Below, in pieces: positions 14,770 to 19,211 of a stretch of 19,211 nt of DNA (the first letter of the stretch is position 1; each line of letters begins with the position of its first letter). Made by a program: the position numbers and the translations under genes. This DNA comes from Rikenellaceae bacterium (lineage in GTDB: Bacteria > Bacteroidota > Bacteroidia > Bacteroidales > Rikenellaceae): contig JAJBVJ010000007.1 in assembly GCA_020859875.1 (NCBI GenBank), positions 1 to 19,211 on the forward strand. The letters are read 5' to 3'. The notes under the pieces were generated by a model. That model was not told the DNA's origin. It saw only the letters and a program-made list of their open reading frames with translations, and did no database searches.

Positions 14770-15588
14770 TTAAGGATTCAATATGTCGGACCAGGAAAAG
14801 ACGGTTGCGGAGCGGCAGGTCGAATAGGCGGCGAAATAGCCGAGGCAGCCGCCGGTAAAGTTATCGATCGGGTTGGTATTGGCCGACCCGCCGAGACCAA
14901 GTGAGAAAAGATAGTCGTATGTACGCCGGTCGATACTTTGCAGTTCGATTTCTATTTGGTCTCCTTCATAGAGGATATCGTCCCAATCGTCCTTCTTGTT
15001 TTCGTCGGCCATCTTTTCGGTCATGCAGACAATATCGAGTGTGATTTCCCGTCCGTCGTTGCCGCGGTCGTGCAGTACGTTCCAGCGGTAATTCTTTCCG
15101 TTGCGCCAGACGCGGTAGCAGTAGTAGTTTTCCTGGTCGGGTATATCCCGGAAAGAAAAGGTCAGTATCACGAACTTCTGACCCATAACTTTCAGCCACT
15201 GGAAATAGAGGTCGTCGATTCCTGCGCCGTCGTGCATTGTGGATTCGGAGTAGAAATTTCCGCCGCCGACCCAGACCGAAAGAGTGTAATTTTCGCCCAC
15301 TGTACCGGTCAGCCCTGCGGCGCGGTAATATCCGTCAGGGCCATAGACAAGCCGGTGGTTCGAGCCGTCCGACGATGTGAGGATGATCTCTGCATCGTTT
15401 TGTGCTGCGGGGAGGCTGCCGTCATCCATATCCCTGGTCAGGGTCACAAGAACCTCTGCAGTCTCGTTGGTTACCCTGCCTTCCACAACATACAGCGGTT
15501 CGACGGATCGGTAGTTTATTTCTATCTCCTTTTCGCAGGAGGTGAAAAAGAGCAGGATCGAAAAGGTAAAATATAATGTCCTTTTCAT
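14770..15588 (-). CDS. DUF4249-type lipoprotein
   Basis: A 272-residue protein with a lipoprotein signal: MKRTLYFTFS then FFTSC, lipidated Cys18 and the acidic sequence EKEIEI, which fits the Bacteroidota signal for surface display. The first half holds a beta-sandwich-like domain: LYVVEGRVTNETAEVLVTLTRDMDD, then DAEIILTSSDGSNHRLV and GYYRA. The second half is typical of DUF4249, with SFRDIPDQENYYCYRVW and a C-terminal GLGGSANTNPIDNFTGGCLGYFAAYS. DUF4249 proteins are usually encoded beside TonB-dependent receptors; the biochemical role is unknown. It starts five bases after the receptor stop (15594) and is followed 11 bases later by the exported nitroreductase. It may be the surface partner that captures the cargo of the receptor (inference). 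Confidence 0.88.
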   Translation of the reverse strand: MKRTLYFTFSILLFFTSCEKEIEINYRSVEPLYVVEGRVTNETAEVLVTLTRDMDDGSLPAAQNDAEIILTSSDGSNHRLVYGPDGYYRAAGLTGTVGENYTLSVWVGGGNFYSESTMHDGAGIDDLYFQWLKVMGQKFVILTFSFRDIPDQENYYCYRVWRNGKNYRWNVLHDRGNDGREITLDIVCMTEKMADENKKDDWDDILYEGDQIEIELQSIDRRTYDYLFSLGLGGSANTNPIDNFTGGCLGYFAAYSTCRSATVFSWSDILNP

Positions 15589-15593
15589 GGCTT

Positions 15594-17891
15594 TTAAAAT
15601 TTGAAACTGTAAGATACCGACGGGATGATACCGAACAGGGAAGTTTGCACCGCTTTGCTTCCCGAGGGCTTGGTGTCGTCGTCCTCGAAGGAGATTATGA
15701 AGGGGTTGTATCGGCAGTAGGCGTTATAGACCCCGAAAGACCACTCCCTTTTATATCGGCGGTTGACCTTCGTATGGGTGGCGCTAATGTCGAGACGGTG
15801 GTAATCCGGCGCCCGGTAGCCGTTGCGTTCGGCGTAGTAGTAGACCGTTTCGCCGTTGATGGTATATTTAGCACTGGGGGCCGTGAGGGCCTGCCCCGTA
15901 TTGTAAACCCATGTAGCGGCCATTTGCCATCCGCGGGGAAGATCGTACATACTGACCACCGATACGTCGTGCCGGCGGTCATTGCCGGCGGTGTACCAAC
16001 GGCCGCCGTTTATCCCGGGTATTTTGTTTTCCGACCAGGACAGGGTGTAGGCGACCCATCCGGTCAGCCGGCCGGTATTTTTACGGGCATACATCTCGAC
16101 CCCGTATGACCGCCCCTTTCCCGCGAGTATGATGCGTTCGATCTCGATCTCGGAATTGAACGATTTACCGTCCTTGTAGTCCAGCACATTGCGGATCGAT
16201 TTGAAATAGCCTTCCATGGAGAATTCGTACGCCTGGTTCTTTGTGAGCGCTACATATCCCAGGCTGAACTGGTCTGCGGTCTGCGGTTTCACGTGGTTAC
16301 TGCTCATGGTATAGCGGTCCATCGGCAGGGACATACTTTGCACCCTGAGGGCATGGATGTTCTGGAAGGTGCGGCTGTATCCGGCCTTGATACTCTGATT
16401 ACGGTCGAGGCTGTAATTGACGCTTGCCCGCGGCTCGACGGAAAAATAAGTCTTGACAAAATCCCCGCGCTTATATTCGAGTGTCTCGAGTATATCTCCG
16501 TCGGCATCCAATATATAATAGGGCGATCCACCGAGGGCGGAAAAGGTGCCCAACCTCAACCCGGCAGACACCGTGAGCCGGTCGGTGGCCATCCAGTCCT
16601 CGTTTATCCATATGGAATTTTCCCAGGCGTAGCGCCTCTCCTTCTCTCGGTAATTCATAAGGTCCCATTCCGCGGATTTAAGGTCGTTGTATACCGATTC
16701 GAAACCGAATTTAAGCGTATGCCGCCGGTGGGCAGACCAGGTAAAATCCTCCCGGATGCCGTATTTGCGTATATGGGTATCGAGGCTGTTGTCTATATCG
16801 AGAATCTCAATGCTGTTGTCGGAAATGTAGGTGGAGAGGATCAGGGAGGTGTTGGAATAGAGTCTGTCGTTGAAGCGGTGGTTCCACCTTACGGTGGTCG
16901 CAATATTACCCCACTTGAGTGCCACGAGGTCTTCGAGCCCCATATTGTCCCGTCCTATAAAGAAGGAGACGAATAGGTTGTCCTTGTCGCTGATATTATA
17001 ATTCACCTTCGCATTAATATCGTAGAAGTTCATTGTATTGTCTTTGTAGTCCTCGGTAAGTTTAAGGAAAAGATCTACATAGCTTCGACGGGCGGACACG
17101 AAGAAGGATGCCTTCTCCCGGGCGATGGGGCCTTCGACGTTCACCTTAGCAGAAAGCAGGCCAATACTTCCGTTGAATTTGTAATCGTGCATACTGCCGG
17201 TCTTGGTATGTATGTCGAAAACCGATGAGACCGCTCCTCCGAACTGCGCTGGAATCTGTCCTTTATATAAAGTCGCATTTGTCAGGGCGTCGTCGTTGAA
17301 TGTGGAAAAAATGCCCATAAGATGGCCGGCGTTAAAGATCGTGGCATCGTCCAAAACGATAAGGTTTTGCACGGCCGTGCCGCCCCTTACCTGGAAACCG
17401 CTCGAACCGTCCCCTTCGGATTTTACTCCCGGAAGCAGCTGCAGGGAGCGGATTATGTCGCGTTCCCCCAGCAGCGAAGGTATCTTGGCCATTTCCGAGA
17501 TCTCTATCCTCTCCACCCCTATCAACACATTGTCGAGTCTGTCCCGGGCCGATTTCGAACTTACAACCACCTGGTCTATATCATGGCTATCCTCGTGGGT
17601 AACTATCTGCAATTCGCCCTCGGTCAGGGGATCTACTGCCTGCTCGACGGAGTGGTAACCCAGGCATGAAAATACGAGTGTTTGGGGCCCGGCCGGAAGA
17701 GTAATAGTGAAAAATCCGCCGGGATCGGTGCTTACGCCGTTGGCCGGCGCCTCTTTATGGTAGACCGTAACGCCGGCTACGGCCCGCCCGCCCGCTCCGT
17801 CCACGACCCGGCCCCGAATTTCATATCCGGTCTGTGCAGAGCAGGGTAAAACCGGGATGATAAAAAAAAGTAAAATATGGATTTTCTTCAT
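15594..17891 (-). CDS. TonB-dependent outer-membrane receptor, first gene of TetR-controlled operon
   Basis: A 765-residue receptor with a signal peptide (MKKIHILLFF to CSAQ, residue 20). Order: carboxypeptidase-regulatory-like domain (about 24-98), a TonB-box-like IDQVVVSSKS (105-114), the plug (about 125-230) with SLLGERDIIRSLQLLPGV and GQIPAQFGGAVSSVFDI, then a barrel ending in VSYSFKF, a normal aromatic C-terminus. It is much shorter than the SusC class (about 1000 residues) and has no SusD neighbour; it belongs to the smaller receptor class paired with DUF4249 lipoproteins. The cargo cannot be read. The operon continues with a 5-base gap to the DUF4249 gene. A palindrome about 40 bases upstream of the start matches one in front of the TetR gene, so expression is probably repressed by that regulator. 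Confidence 0.93.
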   Translation of the reverse strand: MKKIHILLFFIIPVLPCSAQTGYEIRGRVVDGAGGRAVAGVTVYHKEAPANGVSTDPGGFFTITLPAGPQTLVFSCLGYHSVEQAVDPLTEGELQIVTHEDSHDIDQVVVSSKSARDRLDNVLIGVERIEISEMAKIPSLLGERDIIRSLQLLPGVKSEGDGSSGFQVRGGTAVQNLIVLDDATIFNAGHLMGIFSTFNDDALTNATLYKGQIPAQFGGAVSSVFDIHTKTGSMHDYKFNGSIGLLSAKVNVEGPIAREKASFFVSARRSYVDLFLKLTEDYKDNTMNFYDINAKVNYNISDKDNLFVSFFIGRDNMGLEDLVALKWGNIATTVRWNHRFNDRLYSNTSLILSTYISDNSIEILDIDNSLDTHIRKYGIREDFTWSAHRRHTLKFGFESVYNDLKSAEWDLMNYREKERRYAWENSIWINEDWMATDRLTVSAGLRLGTFSALGGSPYYILDADGDILETLEYKRGDFVKTYFSVEPRASVNYSLDRNQSIKAGYSRTFQNIHALRVQSMSLPMDRYTMSSNHVKPQTADQFSLGYVALTKNQAYEFSMEGYFKSIRNVLDYKDGKSFNSEIEIERIILAGKGRSYGVEMYARKNTGRLTGWVAYTLSWSENKIPGINGGRWYTAGNDRRHDVSVVSMYDLPRGWQMAATWVYNTGQALTAPSAKYTINGETVYYYAERNGYRAPDYHRLDISATHTKVNRRYKREWSFGVYNAYCRYNPFIISFEDDDTKPSGSKAVQTSLFGIIPSVSYSFKF

Positions 17892-17930
17892 AATCGATTA
17901 GGGTTTCCTGCCTGTTTACCGCGGGAAGAA

Positions 17931-17946
17931 TTAACACAGCTGTTAA
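17931..17946. promoter_or_regulatory. Candidate TetR operator upstream of the receptor operon
   Basis: TTAACACAGCTGTTAA: arms TTAACA and TGTTAA around four bases, 40 bases before the ATG at 17891. It shares 12 of 16 positions (reverse orientation) with the site at 18621-18636. No TAnnTTTG is visible here; minus-strand TATTTAAC at 17942-17949 may be a poor -7 box overlapping the operator. Confidence 0.6.
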
Positions 17947-17969
17947 ATAACGGGTAAAAAATTCAATTA

Positions 17970-18578
17970 TTATATCCTCAGCCAGTTCAAAATTATCTCG
18001 ACATTTATTTTTTTTCGCTCCTCGAGCACCATTTTTTTATCGACTCCCAGAACATCGGGTAGGAACCGGTAATTAAGAAAACAGAAACAGTTGAGCGATA
18101 CTATACTCATTACCAGGTCGTAGGGGTCGACCCGGCGAATATTGCCCTTCGACGCCTCTTTGTCTATCTCTTTTTTAAGGCTCGAGAAAACTTCCCTGGC
18201 CCGGCCCGTCATTGAGCCTACGAATAATTCCCGGAGTTTGGGATTATGGAGGGTTTCGGAAATTATGAACCCGGGTATCTTTTCGTTGGCGGCGACAAAG
18301 TCGAAATGTTGCTCTATATGGGTTTTAATCTTATCCAGGAAGGGCATATCTTCGCCGAGATGAAACAGTAGTATCTCGTGCATCATCTTCGCCTTATTCT
18401 CGAAGATTACATTGAATAGCTTTTCCTTGCTTTGAAAATAGTAATGCAGCATGGCGTGGTTGACGCCGGCCCGTTTGGCGATCTGGGTCGTCCGGGCTTT
18501 TTCGTAGCCTTTGTCGAGAAACTCGGCCTCGGCGGCTTCGAGTATCAGGCGCTGGTTATTTATATCTTTCGGACACAT
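17970..18578 (-). CDS. TetR/AcrR-family transcriptional regulator
   Basis: A 202-residue regulator. The N-terminal helix-turn-helix (about 27-50) reads ARTTQIAKRAGVNHAMLHYYFQSKEKL, the classic TetR signature, preceded by AAEAEFLDKGYEKA. The C-terminal ligand-binding and dimer domain (about 60-202) is helical, with aromatic-rich phrases such as SLNCFCFLNYRFLP. The ligand is unknown. The start at ATG 18578 gives the usual short N-terminal tail (MCPKDINNQR). It lies 78 bases upstream of the receptor operon on the same strand. Near-identical palindromes sit in front of both genes, and the one before this gene overlaps the region upstream of its -7 box. Autorepression plus repression of the receptor/lipoprotein/nitroreductase operon is the simplest reading (inference). 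Confidence 0.93.
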   Translation of the reverse strand: MCPKDINNQRLILEAAEAEFLDKGYEKARTTQIAKRAGVNHAMLHYYFQSKEKLFNVIFENKAKMMHEILLFHLGEDMPFLDKIKTHIEQHFDFVAANEKIPGFIISETLHNPKLRELFVGSMTGRAREVFSSLKKEIDKEASKGNIRRVDPYDLVMSIVSLNCFCFLNYRFLPDVLGVDKKMVLEERKKINVEIILNWLRI

Positions 18579-18597
18579 CGGGCGGCTTTTTGACCGG

Positions 18598-18605
18598 CAA
18601 AGTTA
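18598..18605 (-). promoter_or_regulatory. Bacteroidetes -7 promoter element (TAACTTTG) for the TetR gene
   Basis: The minus strand reads TAACTTTG, an exact TAnnTTTG match about 19 bases before the ATG at 18578. The palindrome at 18621-18636 lies 16-31 bases upstream of it, over the -33 region, where a repressor would block polymerase. Confidence 0.6.
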
Positions 18606-18620
18606 TACTATATTCAGGAA

Positions 18621-18636
18621 TTAATAGCACTGTTAA
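18621..18636. promoter_or_regulatory. Candidate TetR operator upstream of the regulator gene
   Basis: TTAATAGCACTGTTAA: arms TTAATA and TGTTAA around four bases, one mismatch from a perfect inverted repeat. It is a close relative of the 17931-17946 site and lies about 43 bases before the TetR start, a similar distance as the partner site has to its gene. Confidence 0.6.
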
Positions 18637-18671
18637 AATGCCGCCGGATTTTTGGGTAACCCACCGGGGCT

Positions 18672-19175
18672 CTACCCGTAGGTCTCGTTGAACGGGGAAT
18701 CGAGGAACTCGTCGTCGATCCACTGCTTGGCGGTGTCTATAAATTTCTGCAGGCCGCCCTCCCCGACGAATGCCTCCCATATGAAATCGCCGTACTCCTC
18801 CCCGTTTCTTTCATAGAACCTTTTAATAAGCCCTTCGAGGTAAACCTCTATCGCTTCGTCTATGGTTGCAAACTCCCGGGGCTCGTACCGGATCTTTACA
18901 AGGTAGCAGTTCTCCCCCCCTTTAATTTCGAGATAAGTTCCCGACTGCCTGTTAATATTTTTGTCCGAAAACCGTATTCCTATGCAGGGTAAATCCTCTC
19001 CCCGGGAAATGCTAAGGACGACCGACCCGTCGTAAATCGGTATTTCGACAGGGCCGTCGGGTGCGGTTTCCTGCTGCGAAGCCACCGGATCGCCGGGGCG
19101 GGCAAAGGGCATACCGGCCACACAGGCATTTGCTGCGAATGTCGCAACGGCCAAAATTATAGCGATGGGTTTCAT
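18672..19175 (-). CDS. Small exported protein of unknown function
   Basis: A 167-residue protein that I do not recognise. The N-terminus (MKPIAIILAVATFAANACVAG) is a signal peptide, probably cut near residue 20; Cys18 could make it a lipoprotein, but the lipobox is poor. The mature part is acidic. It has a beta-type first half (VEIPIYDGSVVLSISRGED, DLPCIGIRF, YLEIKGGENCYLVKIRYEP) and a helical second half (FATIDEAIEVYLEGLIKRFYERNG, then GLQKFIDTAKQWIDDEF). Three Cys remain in or near the mature protein (18, 64, 90); Cys64 and Cys90 could form a disulfide in the periplasm. It precedes the TetR gene by 93 bases on the same strand, and the TetR gene has its own promoter. No clear TAnnTTTG lies in the 36 bases visible upstream. 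Confidence 0.72.
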   Translation of the reverse strand: MKPIAIILAVATFAANACVAGMPFARPGDPVASQQETAPDGPVEIPIYDGSVVLSISRGEDLPCIGIRFSDKNINRQSGTYLEIKGGENCYLVKIRYEPREFATIDEAIEVYLEGLIKRFYERNGEEYGDFIWEAFVGEGGLQKFIDTAKQWIDDEFLDSPFNETYG

Positions 19176-19211
19176 CTACTGCCGGAATTTTATGCCGGTT
19201 TCGAGCGTAAA

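Noticed and set aside
14770..17891. The receptor plus lipoprotein pair as a SusC/SusD polysaccharide system
   Set aside because: The receptor is about 250 residues shorter than SusC, and the lipoprotein has DUF4249 features and not the tetratricopeptide-like SusD layout.
1..19211. Mobile elements, CRISPR arrays, phage genes
   Set aside because: No transposase or integrase motifs, no regularly spaced repeats, and no attachment-site duplication of the tRNA-Leu 3' end were seen within the window.

Overview
The window looks like a chromosomal segment from a member of the Bacteroidota, most likely Bacteroidales; a Rikenellaceae/Alistipes-like genome is my guess from the moderately high G+C and is not proven. 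The evidence is two TonB-dependent receptors with an N-terminal carboxypeptidase-regulatory-like domain, a DUF4249-type lipoprotein, a GH95 fucosidase, repeated TAnnTTTG promoter elements (the Bacteroidetes -7 box), and start codons without Shine-Dalgarno sequences. I see no insertion sequence, prophage, CRISPR array or origin.

Left part (1-5764). An AsmA/TamB-like envelope protein on the minus strand runs off the left edge. It is divergent from a rightward series: a soluble tandem ATP-binding-cassette protein of the ModF/PhrA type, a small exported DUF3108-like protein and an atypical NAD(P)-binding short-chain dehydrogenase. This series ends at a strong bidirectional terminator. Everything to the right of it is on the minus strand.

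Middle part (5783-13676). An isochorismatase-family hydrolase and an HSL-type alpha/beta hydrolase form a two-gene unit. Next comes a probable metal or haem uptake unit: a small histidine-rich membrane protein followed by a TonB-dependent receptor with a Cys-X2-Cys motif in its plug, ending in a good terminator. Then a GH95 alpha-L-fucosidase is translationally coupled (ATGA overlap) to an unrecognised five-helix membrane protein.

Right part (13677-19211). A tRNA-Leu(CAG) gene has its own promoter and terminator. A tight operon follows: TonB-dependent receptor, DUF4249-type lipoprotein and an exported SagB/ThcOx-like nitroreductase, with gaps of 5 and 11 bases. It is headed by a TetR-family regulator. 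Matching 16-base palindromic sites (TTAACA-like arms) lie upstream of both the TetR gene and the receptor gene, so I infer that the regulator controls itself and the operon. A small exported protein of unknown function lies at the right end.

The most interesting parts are the TetR-controlled receptor/lipoprotein/exported-nitroreductase cassette and the histidine-rich protein paired with the Cys-X2-Cys receptor. Both look like envelope uptake or modification systems whose substrates cannot be read from the sequence.
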